Below are positions 28,503 through 44,556 of a DNA stretch of 64,000 bases, piece after piece. Source of the DNA: Medicago truncatula (lineage: Eukaryota; Streptophyta; Magnoliopsida; Fabales; Fabaceae); NCBI RefSeq assembly GCF_003473485.1, contig NC_053044.1:32306091-32370090 (forward strand), read 5' to 3'. The position numbers and the translations under genes were made by a program. The notes under the pieces were generated by a model that was not told the origin of the DNA, made no database searches, and saw nothing but the letters and a program-made list of their open reading frames with translations. The first letter of the stretch is position 1. Every line of letters begins with the position of its first letter.

Positions 28503-29203
28503 CTGGAAAGATACTTGAATACCGAGTATCCCCATTAACTGGGCAATGAACTCAGGGTGCCCTGGCCATGCAGCTCCAGTAACCAACTTCCGACAAGACC
28601 ACATTAAGCTTCACAGCCGGATAAGCAGTGCATTTCCTTCCCTGTTACAAGAAAAATGAACTAGTAATGGCCTTCTTTGAGGGGCAAACTGCATAAGTGT
28701 GGCATCCTAAAGCCTGAAAAACAGTATCACAGTCCTTGATTTATTAACTACAGGCAATGAGAAAAATAATTGAACATACCCCACAAATAAAAAGGATTTT
28801 TTTTATCAGAGCCATTTATTGTGCCTCCTATTGTCCTCACAAAATGGCGAAGAAATTCGGGGTACCAGTAATGAGATTACCATCCACTACAGTTGTTGAC
28901 ATAGTGTTCAAACCAAAAAGCACCAGCAGCAATCAATACCAGTTTGAGAGGAGGAAAAGCTGTGCACTTGGGACCTTCAAGTAGATTAGCAGCTGCCTGG
29001 ATCATATGGCCATGACATATGCAAGCAATAATTTCTTGTCCAGAATTGACAAGCATGTCCACTAGGTCTATAACAGCACCATTGTGAGCAAGATACTCCG
29101 TCGTGCTTCCTTATGGTAACCACAACCCATTGTAACTTGTATGATCAATTTCATCAAAAGTTCGATTGAGTGTAAATTTGTGACCAACTGTCTCAATATA
29201 AGT
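28503..29203 (-). pseudogene. Broken DJ-1D copy 1
   Basis: Compared with the intact gene at 40796-44013 it keeps most of exon 5 (about 28503-28640, with an internal deletion of about 50 bp that includes the LEPDPISRC region), a small part of exon 4 (about 28660-28715) joined to intron 3, and exon 3 (about 28795-29203) with frame changes. Exons 1 and 2 are missing. No continuous reading frame remains. It lies tail-to-tail with CRK-B. Confidence 0.85.
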
Positions 29204-29990
29204 CTGAAACCAGCAAAACTTCATTATTCAAGTTAGAGCTTTAGCATACATACATATCACGGACAATATGTTTTGAAATTGGAAGTTTTGGAACTAAACT
29301 ACAGTTATGGAAATTGATTGGATGTTTTCGAGTTCTTTTAGTTTTTTTCTTTAGAAGTTAAAGTTGTCTGGATTGACTTATTTTATTTGAGTTATATACC
29401 GACAAAAGTGCTTTTGAAACTATTTGAGAGAACTTATGAAAACAACTTATAATGTCTATAAACTATTTTTAGCTTATTTTCATCGGTTCTTTTAGCTTAT
29501 TCGACCTTTTTTTGTTTTAGTCTAGTAACTTTTTTTGTTTGGATTCAGTCCCTGAAAATTGAAAAACAGTTGAGCTATGCATTGCAGGAATGATTATCAT
29601 ATTTAAGTCTTGTTTATTTGGACGTTGGGCTTAGATCTGAACTAGCGGCTATTTATCAGAGCGTGGGCCCCAGCGACAAAAATTTAAGAGATTTACTTTT
29701 CCCATCTTATGGCCTTCTTGCGCGCCCTGTAAAATTTCCAAAAATACCCCTTTGCAGTCCGAATCCAAATTGCATTAGCACCATGAAAAAAAAGTTCTAA
29801 TTTCATTTGTCTCTTGGTCTATCTTCCTAAAAGGGTGATAGCTAGAGAAGGGATGGACCAATGCATCTTAAAAATATTCTCAAATAAGGTTTGGAAAAAT
29901 GTGTATGTTTTGATTTACATGAGGACAATCTTCTAGCTTTGCATCCTGCTACTATTTAAACTATCATAAAGAGAAAATAAAAAAACAAAA

Positions 29991-30184
29991 CTGTAGATGT
30001 AGATAAAAGCTTCTGGCACCATTCCTGCTACTGATCCACAAAAGTAAGGCCAGAACTTCATATCTGTCACTACTACAGCATAATTGAATATAGTGTAGGG
30101 AAAAGGTGAAGTTCGAAACAGAGCAACCACTTGAAATTGATGAAACCAGCTCCCTTCCCCAGCAAGCCTAATCATTGCAGCATT
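29991..30184 (-). pseudogene. Orphan exon of a VTT/DedA (SNARE-associated Golgi, TVP38-like) membrane protein
   Basis: On the minus strand an open 194 bp block reads [16 protein letters not shown], then [20 protein letters not shown], then [20 protein letters not shown]. This is the conserved core of plant VTT/DedA proteins (arginine and FRxSPFP motif in a re-entrant loop, G-x-x-P-x-x-F helix). An AG acceptor precedes it, but the expected GT donor at 29990 is TT. No neighbouring exons of such a gene were found within several kilobases, so it is a captured or left-over exon. Confidence 0.7.
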
Positions 30185-30261
30185 CTGGGGTCATTTCTCT
30201 AATCATTGCTGAACAAGCAACAAAGTAAAAAAACAAGATCATGAAGAGACAATAAAAACTT

Positions 30262-30607
30262 GGCAAAATTACACAATTAGTTCTTTAACTTTATTTTAGG
30301 TAACACTTTCGTCCTTTATCTTTTTTTGTCACGATTTAGTCCTTTATGTTATAAAATGACAATATCTTATCATTTTTTATGAGATTTTTTTCAAAGAAAT
30401 TTAATTTTCTAAGCTTGTATGATGAAGATTTGCGTTTACCTATGAGTTTGATGATTTTTTTTTTGGAGTTTTTGATTATTTTTTCATAAAAAAGGATAAC
30501 TATGTTGTTATTTTATAACATAGAGGACTAAATCGTGACAAAAAAAAAGATAAAGGACGAAAGTGTTAGCTAAAATAAAGTTAAGGGACTAATTGTGTAA
30601 TTTTGCC
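30262..30607. mobile_element. Fold-back MITE (GGCAAAATTACAC ends)
   Basis: The left end GGCAAAATTACACAATTAG and its inverse at the right end bound 346 bp. The arms pair for about 110 bp (TTCGTCCTTTATCTTTTTTT against AAAAGATAAAGGACGAAAG). A second family member is at 44238-44556. It is non-coding. Confidence 0.75.
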
Positions 30608-30912
30608 TAAAAACTACTTAAGTTATAAAATTTCAAAAAATTTAGAGGACTAGGCTTCTAGTCATGCAAGAAATAAAATGACTTACATGTTCAGAGTTGG
30701 TGTTGCTCAGATTACGTAATCCAAAAAAATAATGCAAAACGCCTTAGATTTCTGAATTACAAAATCCAAAAAAATCCATAATTCATTTTTTCACCCTTTA
30801 ACAAAAAAAAACACCATTTCAAATTATAAAATCCAAAATATACCAAAGGTAAATTTGAAAAAAATAAAACACACAAGGAAAGGCATAGATGGAAAAAAAA
30901 CCTCAAAATTTA

Positions 30913-31703
30913 AACTAAAATTGGAAGGGGCCGCGCGAACGCAGGCCCCCACAACAACAAATTATGATGTAGGCTCCACCACTTGGGTAGACCTTAGAAA
31001 AGCACCCCTCCTAAGTGCAATGGAGGTCACCTTTCTAGGCCATGGACCTTCTTGATCATCCATTGACCCCATCCAGGTAAGTATATAATCCAATGCCATA
31101 CCCTTTCTTTTTATATCCCACTTTCCTCACTGCTCTATCTGATATTGTCGATGTGGGACTTATTGTTTCACATGCATTTGCACACACTACTGTTATTTGC
31201 ACACACATATTTGTCACTTCCATTGGGATACAAATATACAAATTTTACCATTGCAGCTGCGGAAACTAGTATTTTTAGGTGAACTGCTGATATCTTTGCA
31301 TTCCAAATGCTAAGTGCAAATAGCTAAAATATGAATTTGTGTAGATTTTGTTTGTAGTTTAGGATAAAATAAACCTAGCTAGTTTGTTTTATTTTGAAAC
31401 TTAAAACAACAGGCAGAGGAAAAATGTCACAATTTCGCATCTCTCCGGATAAAGAAAATATTAGTGGAACATGATTTCATATTAATTAAGCAAACTGGTT
31501 TAATCACATAACATGTACATAATTAAGCATGAAACACAAATTTTGCTGAGTTATCCGTATTCAACCAATAACACTAGGTTTTATTCGTATGGATTAAATT
31601 GTGAGTCATGCAAAGAGACCACACACAAACTTAAAATGTCTTTTATAAAAATGACCGGAAGGTTTATGTCCTAATATTTTATCATATGACTTTCACTAAA
31701 CAG
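30913..31703 (+). repeat. Segmental duplication, copy 1 (upstream of CRK relic 1)
   Basis: Homologous to 38877-39750. It starts with a GC-rich hairpin-like block (GGGGCC, GCGCGAACGCA, GGCCCCC) followed by TTATGATGTAGGCTCCACCA and a shared tract up to the last-exon CRK relic. The second copy carries an extra stretch at about 39158-39310. I do not recognise the GC-rich block; it has no convincing reading frame. Confidence 0.65.
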
Positions 31704-31880
31704 CGGTGGAAACTGCATAAGAGAGGCATGCATTTGGAGCTTGTGGACAAGGCCTTAGACCATAATGACTATGATGGAGAAGTAAAGAAAATGATAGAGA
31801 TTGCTTTACTATGCATTCAAGCATCAGCTGGAATGAGACCAACATTGTCTGAAGTAGAAGTCCTACTCCAAACCAGGAGC
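31704..31880 (+). pseudogene. CRK relic 1: last exon only
   Basis: Matches the start of exon 8 of CRK-B and CRK-C (WKLHKRGMHLELVDKALD, then MIEIALLCIQASAGMRPT) with a preserved upstream AG. One codon is lost in the DGEEVKK segment (here DGEVKK). The match stops at AACCAGGAGC and changes abruptly into DJ-1D sequence. No other kinase exons are present upstream. Confidence 0.8.
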
Positions 31881-32129
31881 CCTGACCATGTAGCTCCAGT
31901 AACCAAATTTCCGATAGTAATTTGAGAAATAATAAATGATTGTATGTAATCACAAGTATCGGTGTGCAACACCAACACATGTCATATCAGACAGGCCTTC
32001 AGTTTGAAATATCAATGCTACATAGATTGTTTGATCAATTTCTTGATACTCAGGCGCCCTAATTCCTTCTCTAACCACAACCCATCATAGCTTGGTTGAT
32101 CAATTTCATCAAAAGTTGCATCGAGTGCT
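31881..32129 (-). pseudogene. Broken DJ-1D copy 2 fused to CRK relic 1
   Basis: The first part (CCATGTAGCTCCAGTAAC and following) matches exon 5 of the intact DJ-1D. It is followed by DJ-1D intron 3 sequence including its GTGTCGG-type MITE (about 31918-32030), then the beginning of exon 3 (about 32045-32129, GGTTGATCAATTTCATCAAA). Most of exons 3-5 is deleted. The join to the CRK exon is within a few bases of shared sequence (GC-rich GAGC/GCC), suggesting end-joining. Confidence 0.75.
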
Positions 32130-33180
32130 TTGACCTATTGTGACCGCTTTCACCTAATGGATGTAATCATGGTTGGTTGGTCGCGTCTAATGTGGTCCAG
32201 ACATTGGTCTATATTTGAAACAATCAAAATCACATATACAAATCAATAAAAATACACTAAATAAAATAAAGGTTTTCAGCACATACTGAACATATTTGGA
32301 TTATATAACCTGAAACCAATGACAATTTAATTCTGATTATATAAGTCAAACGTGTTCAGCACGCAAAAAAAATCAAATTAGAGAACAGTAGATTTGAAAT
32401 GTGATGATTTTGCCAAAAAAAAAAACCTTGGTTAAGATTTTGGGTGGTATGAGAATAGTTAGGGCGAAATTCAGAAATTGGAGAGAGTTTATGGTTTTGC
32501 TTATGTATTGGACAGGTTTGAATTACTATATAATCTAGACCGGGTTATTTTTGTTTAGATTATATAGTTCAAACGTGTGCAAAATCGGAATTGTGCATAA
32601 CGTGCGAGAAACCGATAGAAAGGAAAAGAAACCCTCTTTTATTGTTTGTGTTGACGTCCTTTTATGGCTTATTCTAGAAGGCCATGATTAGAGAAAGATT
32701 CATAGGGTCACAATATACGCTCCTCCTATTTCACACTTATCCTTTGTTGATGTCATTATTTTTGCATGGCTAATCAAGAGGAAGCCAAAGTCATAAGGAT
32801 GGATAAGTTTAAAGCATATCACGAGGGTCGAGGACAAAAAATTAACTTAATTAATTTGAATGTGAGTAAACTCCTGATTACCTTGGTTTTCATTTTTAAT
32901 AATAGCCTAATTTCTTTGCTGCTAGTAATTCATTTTGAATACGTTTTGAAATGGTGAACACAGGAATGCATGTGTATTGTTTGATATGTATCATTCAAGT
33001 ATTTAAATTCAATTATTCAACGACATGTTATACAATTGTATTAGTAAAATCAAATTTTGAAGGAGTTTTGTTTATGTATAGTGCTAATACCCTACCAAAT
33101 TTCAAACTATCTAAGAGTTTACTTTGAATACTTGATCCACACTAGTGCCCATCGATGTCCAAACAACACTATTATATCTT
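32130..33180. other. Intergenic, no gene supported
   Basis: Contains an inverted pair of TTATATAATC/GATTATATAA-rich blocks (about 32290-32345 and 32520-32575), probably a decayed MITE. It also holds a 63-codon frame at 32766-32957 that I do not recognise and do not call. Confidence 0.4.
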
Positions 33181-33383
33181 GGCAGTGTTGAATATTAAAG
33201 CCGGCCCGCCCTATATATACTATACTCCCACTTGGACTCTTCTCATTCTATATGTGAATATATTTATAGTATACGTACTCAAGAATATTAAGGCAAATGC
33301 CATATAATACTACTAGTACTATAACTTCTAAGACATTGGTCAATGTTATCTCATCTCCAAACAATGGTAAAAATTAGTTAAGG
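33181..33383 (+). promoter_or_regulatory. CRK-C promoter
   Basis: Shares GGCAGTGTTGAATATTAAA and the ACTCCCACTTGGA block with CRK-B. A TATA-like CCTATATATACTATAC is at about 33211-33226, created by an insertion relative to CRK-B. Confidence 0.5.
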
Positions 33384-37429
<4,046 letters not shown>

Positions 37430-37879
37430 TTATATGGAGCAGTGAAGGGACTTGCCAAAAGATAACAATAAACCAGATGAGGGTTACTCTTCGTTAATTC
37501 CAACTGTTCATCAATCATACAAGTACAAAAGTATTATCTAATGTGGTGTTCGATCTGAACAATGGAATTCGAAAATAGTATATAGATAAACAGTTGCAGC
37601 TATGTTTATTTTGAATTTATTGTCTATGTTTGTGTAGTTTATTAGGTTTGTTCATTATGAATTTGTTGTAAGCTAGTTAGTTTGTTACAAAGAAGTTTTC
37701 CTTGTTTATTTTTCTTGTACTATAAATATACAATGTATATCTTCATTAGGAGAAAGAATAATACCTCAACCAAAAGAGAGGCTTTGCTCAAAGTGATCTC
37801 ATGCCTGGTACTTTACACGTCCTTCAAATACAATACAGTAACACTGCACATCCCCTTATTTTGAATCCTTCAAAGGGTT

Positions 37880-38845
37880 ACTGGAAATATACTTCCGACT
37901 TGCTCAGCCTTGCTAGAATGCTAGTTACAATACTCAATACTGTAAGACAACAATCCAAAAGAAAGATGGATAGAAACAAGTGTAGATTGAACAAGAGTTC
38001 AAGAATATCAATAGCTACTCCATTGAAATCGGTTAATAACATACGTGAAATAATAAAAATGGTATCTCTAATGAGTTTTCAATAATAATACCTTCAGAAC
38101 ACCAGCAGCAGCTAAAATATGTTGGCTATGGCAGATTGATGCAACTGGCTTCTTGTTCTCCATGAAAGGCTTCACCAAGGCTATAACTGCCTCATTCATT
38201 GACAATTACTCTGGTCATCGATCTCCAGAGATGACAAGAGCATCGTAGCCTGAAGGATCAACATCATCAAAGGTCTCAGTTAAAGCATAATTACCATCCA
38301 CTACAGTTGTTGACATAGTGCCAGGTACAAGTGTTCAACCCAATGAGCACCAGCTGCAATCAATACCGGTTTGAGAGGAGGAAAATCTGTGCACTTGCAA
38401 CCTTCAAGTAGATTAGCAGCTGCCAGAATCAAATGGCCATGACAGAAGCAAGCAATAATTTCTTGTCCAGAATTGACAAGCATGTCCTCTAGCTCCATAA
38501 CAGCAGCGTTGTGAGCAAGATAGGGTATTGATTGGATGTTTTTGAGTTCTTTTAGCTTTTTTCTTTAAAAGTTAAAGTTGTTTGGATTGACTTATTTGAG
38601 TTTATATATTGACAAAAGTGCTTTTGAAACTATGTGAGAGAACCTATAGAAACTTTAAGCATAGACCTGGCCACCACCAGATGTCACCGGATTTTTTTCC
38701 AGGACAAACAGCGTCGATGGAGACACCTAATGCTTCCAAAATGAGTTGGGTGAATTGAGTGAAGACCCTTTTGGGAAGCATACTTCATAGTCTTCCATGG
38801 AATCACCACAAGGGAGAAGAACCCTTTTGGGAGTCATGGCTGATA
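37880..38845 (-). pseudogene. Broken DJ-1D copy 3
   Basis: Retains intron 4 sequence (37885-38090), part of exon 4 (about 38091-38286), directly joined to part of exon 3 (about 38287-38520), and after an intervening tract exons 2 and 1 (about 38665-38845) with small deletions. Exon 5 is absent, and the exon 4/exon 3 join removes the end of one and the start of the other. It lies tail-to-tail with CRK-C. It cannot encode the full protein. Confidence 0.85.
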
Positions 38846-38876
38846 GAAACGGGGTAAAAGAAAGTTCAAAAGACTT

Positions 38877-39750
38877 GAACTAAAATTGGAGGGGGCCGCG
38901 CGAACGCAGGCCCCCACAGCAACAAATTATGATGTAGGCTCCACCACTTGGGTAGACCTTAGAAAGGCACCCCTCCTAAGTGCAATGGAGGTCACCTTCC
39001 TAGGCCATGGGCCTTCTTGATCACCCATTGACCCCATCCAGGTAAGTATATAATACAATGCCATACCCTTTCTTTATATATCCCACTTTCCTCACCATTG
39101 TGTCTGATATTGTCGATGTGGGACATATTGTTTCACATACATTTGCACACACTACTGTTGTTTGTGCTTTCAATATTCTTTCTAAACAATTGGGTATCCA
39201 TTTGGAATGGCTACAACATCATTTTGAAAATCAAAACTAGGACGAATTTGTCTCCAAGATTTAATGCATGAGTTGTATGTCTCAACCAAGACTTTCAATC
39301 ACAGAATATAATATACTTGAAACACATATTTGTCACTTCCATTGGAATATAACAAATTTTACCATTGTAGCTGTGGAAACCGATAGTTTTAGTTGTACTG
39401 GTGATATATTTGCATCCCAAAGCTAAGAGAAAATAGCTAAAATGTGAATTTGTGTAGAGTAGCTAGTTTGTTTTATTTTAAAACTTAAAAGAACAGGTAG
39501 AGGAAAAATGTCACAATTTTGTATCTCTCCGAACAGCGAAAGTATTAGTGGAACATGATTTCATATTAATTAAGAAAACTAGTTTAATCACATCGACCAA
39601 TAAGACTCGGTTGTATTCATTTATATGGTATTAAATTGTGAGTCATGTGAAGAGACCACAAACAAACTTAAAATTTATCTTATAAAATTGACCGGAATAA
39701 GTATTTACTAATATTTTATCATATGATCTTTGACTTTGGCTAAACATAGA
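38877..39750 (+). repeat. Segmental duplication, copy 2 (upstream of CRK relic 2)
   Basis: Second copy of the block at 30913-31703, with the same GC-rich opening and the same order up to a CRK last exon. It contains about 150 bp not present in copy 1 (about 39158-39310). Confidence 0.65.
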
Positions 39751-40059
39751 AGGAGACTGCATGAGAGAGGCATGCATTTGGAGGTCGTGGACAAGGTCTT
39801 GGACCCTGATGACTATAATGGAGAATAAGTGAAGAAAATGATAGTGATTGCTTTATTATGTACTCAAGCATCAGCTGGAATGAAACCAACAATGTCTGAA
39901 GTAGTAGTCCTCCAAACCAGGAGCTTAGTGGAGCACTTGCAACCAACTATGCATGTGTTTGTAGAAACGAATCTTAGGTCTCATGAAGGCCACTCTACCT
40001 CAACTGGTTCTTCTACCTCTAATGCTACTGCATCCGTTTCTGTTCTATCAGCTCGATTA
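39751..40059 (+). pseudogene. CRK relic 2: last exon only
   Basis: Full-length match to CRK exon 8, from LHERGMHLEVVDKVLDPDDY to the SAR end, but with an in-frame stop (GGAGAATAAGTG), a lost codon in the VVVLLQTR segment and loss of the normal stop after SAR. Its AG acceptor is also damaged (ATAGAAGGAGAC). No upstream kinase exons. Its 3' flank leads into the intact DJ-1D gene, as in the other units. Confidence 0.85.
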
Positions 40060-40795
40060 TTGTATGGAGCAGTAAAGGGAATTGAACCAAAAAGGTTACA
40101 AAATAAACCAGAAGAGGGTTACTCTTCCTTAATTCCAATTTTTCATAATTTCATCAATCATAAAATTAGAAAGTATCATGTGAAACAAAGTTCCATTCGC
40201 AAAGCCCAAGCCAAAAGCAAGTAGACTGAACTGCTTGTGTATGTGAGGTTCTTTCCTCTCGCTTGTTCATCTTGTTTTGAGTACTCGATGAAATAGTAGC
40301 ATAAGAGAAGAGATTGGACAAATGAGTCCACTTCAATATCACACCTATGAGTCGGGAGTTCTCTAATGTGGTGTCCAGGAATAGAATTAAGAAATTGTAT
40401 TAGACATTGGATAGATACAGAGTTGCAGCAATGTTTGATGTGAATTTATTTTATTTTATTTTGAGGGATGTTTGATGTGAATTTATTGTTATGTTTATGT
40501 TTGTGCAGTTTATTAGTTTTGTTCATTGTAAATTTGTTGTAAGCTAGGTAGTTTAATAGAAAGGAGTTTTCTTATTTATTTTTCTTGAACTCTAAATACA
40601 CTATGTATCTCTTCAGTGGGAGAAAGATTAATTCCTTAGCCAAAAGAGACACTTTGCTCAAAGTGCTTGCATCCATAGCACATTACAAGTCCTTCAAATA
40701 TAATAAAAGAAGGAAAAACAAAACTACACATCCACTTATTTTGTACCCTCTGATACTGGACACATGTGGCAGATTTTATTCATTACAAAGCGCGA

Positions 40796-43700
40796 CTAGA
40801 AAGATACTTGAATACCGAGTAGTGCCATCAATTGTGCAATGAACTCAGGGTGCCCTGGCCATGCAGCTCCGGTAACAAGATTTCCATCAGTGAAACAACG
40901 ACTTATGGGGTCAGGCTCCAGCCATGTTGCTCCTGACAAAACCACATTAAGCTTCACAGCCGGATAAGCAGTACATTTCCTTCCCTGTTACAAGAAAAAT
41001 GTAGTAGATTCTTAAGGTTCTGTTTCAATAAATGAAATAAGAGGAATGATATAAATGTTTAATTTTACAAAATATTAAATGATTCTCAATACATGTTTTT
41101 CTACGCACTGTCACCAATGAATGATGTGTAACAGAAAGAAAGTAAAATTAACAGACAGGTGGCATCAATAATTTAGAAAACGAGGGATACACCCATGGCC
41201 GAAGATTTATCGATTTTTTCATAATAGATGGATAATGAGGAGAACTCAACAAAAAGAAGTAATTCATAAAGTCTCTTGGTGAACACTAATGGTAGCAATG
41301 TAACCCACATAAAAAAGGGTACGAAGAAAGTGTTGAGCCGAAAACCAAACACCAGAAGATGACACAAATCTCATCGAATCATTTTCCATTAATAGTAAAA
41401 AGATAGATATGTCCACATTTCATTTCTTTATGCTTAATTATGTATTATCATTCTTTCTTTTCTTTAAGAGCGATAGATAGTGGATATCTAATGAAGATGC
41501 TTGAGGATTACATTCCAATTATCCAAGCAAGAAACAAGAAATTAATACGACATTATGACAGTTTAGACCACAAGTGCGATCTATAACAACACCATTACAC
41601 TGCCGGATTTATTTAAGGAAATGACTGTATTGTTGTCAGTTATAACTTCCTACTTGCTCAGCCTTGCTAGTTACAACATTGTAACCCAACAATCCAAAAG
41701 AAAGATGGATAGAAACAGGTGTACAATGAACAAGAGTTTAAGAATATTAATAGCTACTCAATTCAAATGCGTTAATAACTAGCGTGAAATAACAAAAACG
41801 GTGCTTGTAATGAGTTTATAGTAACGATACCTTGAGAACACCAGCAGCAGCTAAAATCTGTTGGCCATGGCAGATTGATGCAACTGGCTTCTTGTTCTCC
41901 ATGAAATGCTTCACCAAGGCAATAACTGCCTCATTCAATGACAAGTACTCAGGCGATCGACCTCCAGGGATGACAAGAGCGTCGTAACCTGAAGGATCAA
42001 CATCATCAAAGGTCGCAGTTAAAGCAAAATTGTGTCCTGGCTTTTCACTGTAAGTTTGATCTCCTTCAAAATCATGAACAGCGGTCGGGCAAGTGTCACC
42101 AGCCTTCTTTGAGGGGCAAACTGCATCAACGTGGCAACCTAAAGCCTGAAGAGACTGAAAGGGAACCTTGACCTCATAGTCTTCCATGTAATCCTGTGAT
42201 TAAAAATTGTTAAAACACGTCTCATCAACCATCATAGCAATAAAGGTAAAATGATTTATGAAAGAACATAAAACTAAAGAAATTATTGGTTACAGTAGGT
42301 GCATGGTAAAAACAAAAGAAATTATTGGTTGCACTAGGTGCATGACATTCCTCATACTATAATATTGTGAACTATTTGCAGGTCATTGGGCCACGGTTGT
42401 CTCCCACTTAACTATTTTAATGATAATAAATGGTAAGTGTATACAGAGTAGCAAGTGAAAGTCACCCACTTTAACTGTTTTAATGCTAATAATTGCAACT
42501 AAGCAACACTAACACAAGCACGGACATTGGAGGCGACACCGATGGTAATTTGAGAAAACATAAGTGATTGTATGTAATCACAAGTCTAAGTATCGTGTCA
42601 GCGTCCGACACGTGTCGAACCAGACACGCCTTCAATCTCGAAAATCGATGTTACATAGATTGTTGGTTTATAGATAGTGGCAAGTAACCTACATAAATTA
42701 AGCAGTATAAAGGCATTGCTTGAAGGTATAGTGTACGATAGCTTTACACCATGTTTAACAAGGAACTTCTAAAACAAAAACCCCTAGATACTAATTAGTA
42801 AATAGTGATTAGCTCTATGCCTAAAAATTCTACTTCTACAACTAGTCAAGCCAAAAGAAATAAAGTGAGCAGTATCCCAGTCCCACAGTCCGTGATTTTT
42901 TAACTACAGGCAATAAGGAAAACATTTGAACGTACCCCACAAATAAAGAGGATTTTCTTATCAGAGCCACTTATTTTGCCTCCTAATGCCTTTAGAAAAT
43001 GGCGAAGAAGTTCAGGATGCCCTTCATAAGTAGGTGCAGTAATGAGATTACCATCCACCACAGTTGTTGACATGGTGTCAGGTTCAACCCAATGAGCACC
43101 AGCCGCAACCAATACCGGTTTGACAGGAGGAAAAGCCGTACACTTGCGACCTTCAACTACACCAGCAGCAGCCAGAATCAAATGGCCATGACAAATGCAA
43201 GCAATTTCTTTTCCAGATTTAACAAACTTAGTCACCAGCTCCACAACACTAGGAATGTGAGCAAGATACTCCGGTGCCCTTCCTCCTGGTAACCACAGCC
43301 CGTCATAGCTTGTGTGATCAACTTCATCAAAAGTTGCATTGAGTGTAAAATTGTGACCAACTGTCTCAGTATAAGTCTGAAACCAGCAAAAAATACATTA
43401 TTCAAGATTAAAACTTTACCATACATATCATAAAATCTCACCAAAAATATGTTTGGAAATTGGAAACTAAACTTGTTATAAAATAGCTTATACATAAGCA
43501 CTTATATGATAAGCGCTTATGATATAAGTGCTTAATTTAAATTGTTTATCAGATATGAAATTATATCTAACGTGATGTTGAAATCCTTTTCATTTGAAGT
43601 TGTATACATGCAAAAATCCTCATTCATCAATGAAAATCCGGCAAACAAATAACAAATCAATTCAAAACTTAGTTTTACAATGAATATATATTGAGTTATG

Positions 43701-44013
43701 CTTATATATAATGATAATAGCAAGTTAAACAAAACCAAAAGCAGATTTTAATGATGGGAGACCTGGCCACCGGAAAGAATGTGGACGGCGGTGCGGCAAA
43801 CGTCACCGGATTTTTTTCCGGGACAAACAGCGTCGACGGAGACACCAAAGGCTTGTAATGCTTGAAATGGAACCATACCCTGCAAAAGAAAAAAGTGAAT
43901 TGAGTGAGAATTAATTAGAGTGAAGGTGATGAAATGAAGTTGAGTGAAGCATTACTTACTTCATAGTCTTCCATGAAATCACCGCAAAGGAGAAGAACCC
44001 TTTTGGGAGCCAT
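40796..44013 (-). CDS. DJ1D: DJ-1 homolog D: duplicated DJ-1/PfpI domain protein (glyoxalase III type)
   Basis: Five exons on the minus strand: 43960-44013, 43763-43879, 42936-43376, 41831-42193 and 40796-40984, giving 387 aa in phase, matching plant DJ-1D (about 390 aa). Two DJ-1/PfpI domains lie in tandem. Each has a nucleophile-elbow cysteine, ACICHGH in the first and ASICHGQ in the second, and the paired blocks MEDYE, VDAVCP, GRxPEYL and TAxxxEGHPE or GAAWPGHPE. The cysteine with its upstream glutamate (MEDYE) forms the DJ-1 active site. Arabidopsis DJ-1D is reported to have strong glutathione-independent methylglyoxalase (glyoxalase III) activity, in cytosol and nucleus. The product end GIQVSF has no targeting signal. 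It is the only intact copy of four in the array; three partial copies lie at 28503, 31881 and 37880. Intron 2 and intron 3 hold MITE-like sequence. Confidence 0.93.
42515..42655. mobile_element. GTGTCGG-type MITE in DJ-1D intron 3
   Basis: AAGCACGGACATTGGAGGCG and the later GTCCGACACGTGTCG and GACACGCC words match the element at 12986-13154. The broken DJ-1D copy 2 carries the same insertion, so it predates that duplication. Confidence 0.55.
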
Positions 44014-44237
44014 CGATGGCTGATATTGCAATGCTTCTGATTTTAGAATACTATTAAGAGGTTAGAGTGAGTGATGGTAGAAGAAGAAGCAAAGAGATTA
44101 TGTCAACCTTAATGTTTGGTTTGGATAATGTGTCGCCATAACAATTGTCCTAAGGATGTTATTAAAGAATTTATAAAACAAAATTCCGTCCCTGTAAGAA
44201 TACAAATTATTATTTTTGTCCATATTTGTTAATTTTT

Positions 44238-44556
44238 TAAAAAATTACATTTTTAGTCCCTTAATTTAATTTCAGATAACAGTTTGATCTTTTATCTTCT
44301 TTTTTTCATTTCAATTTGGTCCTTTTTATCCATTTTCATATACATTTTCAAACTTCAAATCTAATATTCTTATGCAAACATAGATGAGGATCATAGATTT
44401 GAAGATTGAAAGACCATAAGAAAATAAAATCATGAATTTTAAGCTTAAAAATTCATATGAAAATGGACAAAAATGACCAAATTGAAATGAAAAAAAGATA
44501 AAGGACCAAATTGTTGTCTGAAATTAAGTTAAGGGACTAAAAGTGTAATTTTGCCT
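44238..44556. mobile_element. Fold-back MITE (second GGCAAAATTACAC family member)
   Basis: The arms pair over about 100 bp: TTAGTCCCTTAATTTAATTT on the left against the inverse of AAATTAAGTTAAGGGACTAA on the right. Its ends match the element at 30262-30607. It lies about 220 bp upstream of the DJ-1D start codon. Confidence 0.75.

Noticed and set aside
29618-29800. 60-codon plus-strand frame with a GC-richer start
   Set aside because: No recognisable domain. The surroundings look like a degraded DNA element, so it is not called.
31881-31925. Chimeric CRK/DJ-1D frame as a new gene
   Set aside because: Only the last kinase exon is present, with no upstream exons or start, and the added tail is a few antisense codons.
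32766-32957. 63-codon frame beginning MANQEEAKVIRMDKF as a small gene
   Set aside because: It has a possible start context, but the second half is low-complexity hydrophobic sequence typical of AT-rich DNA, and I know no homolog.
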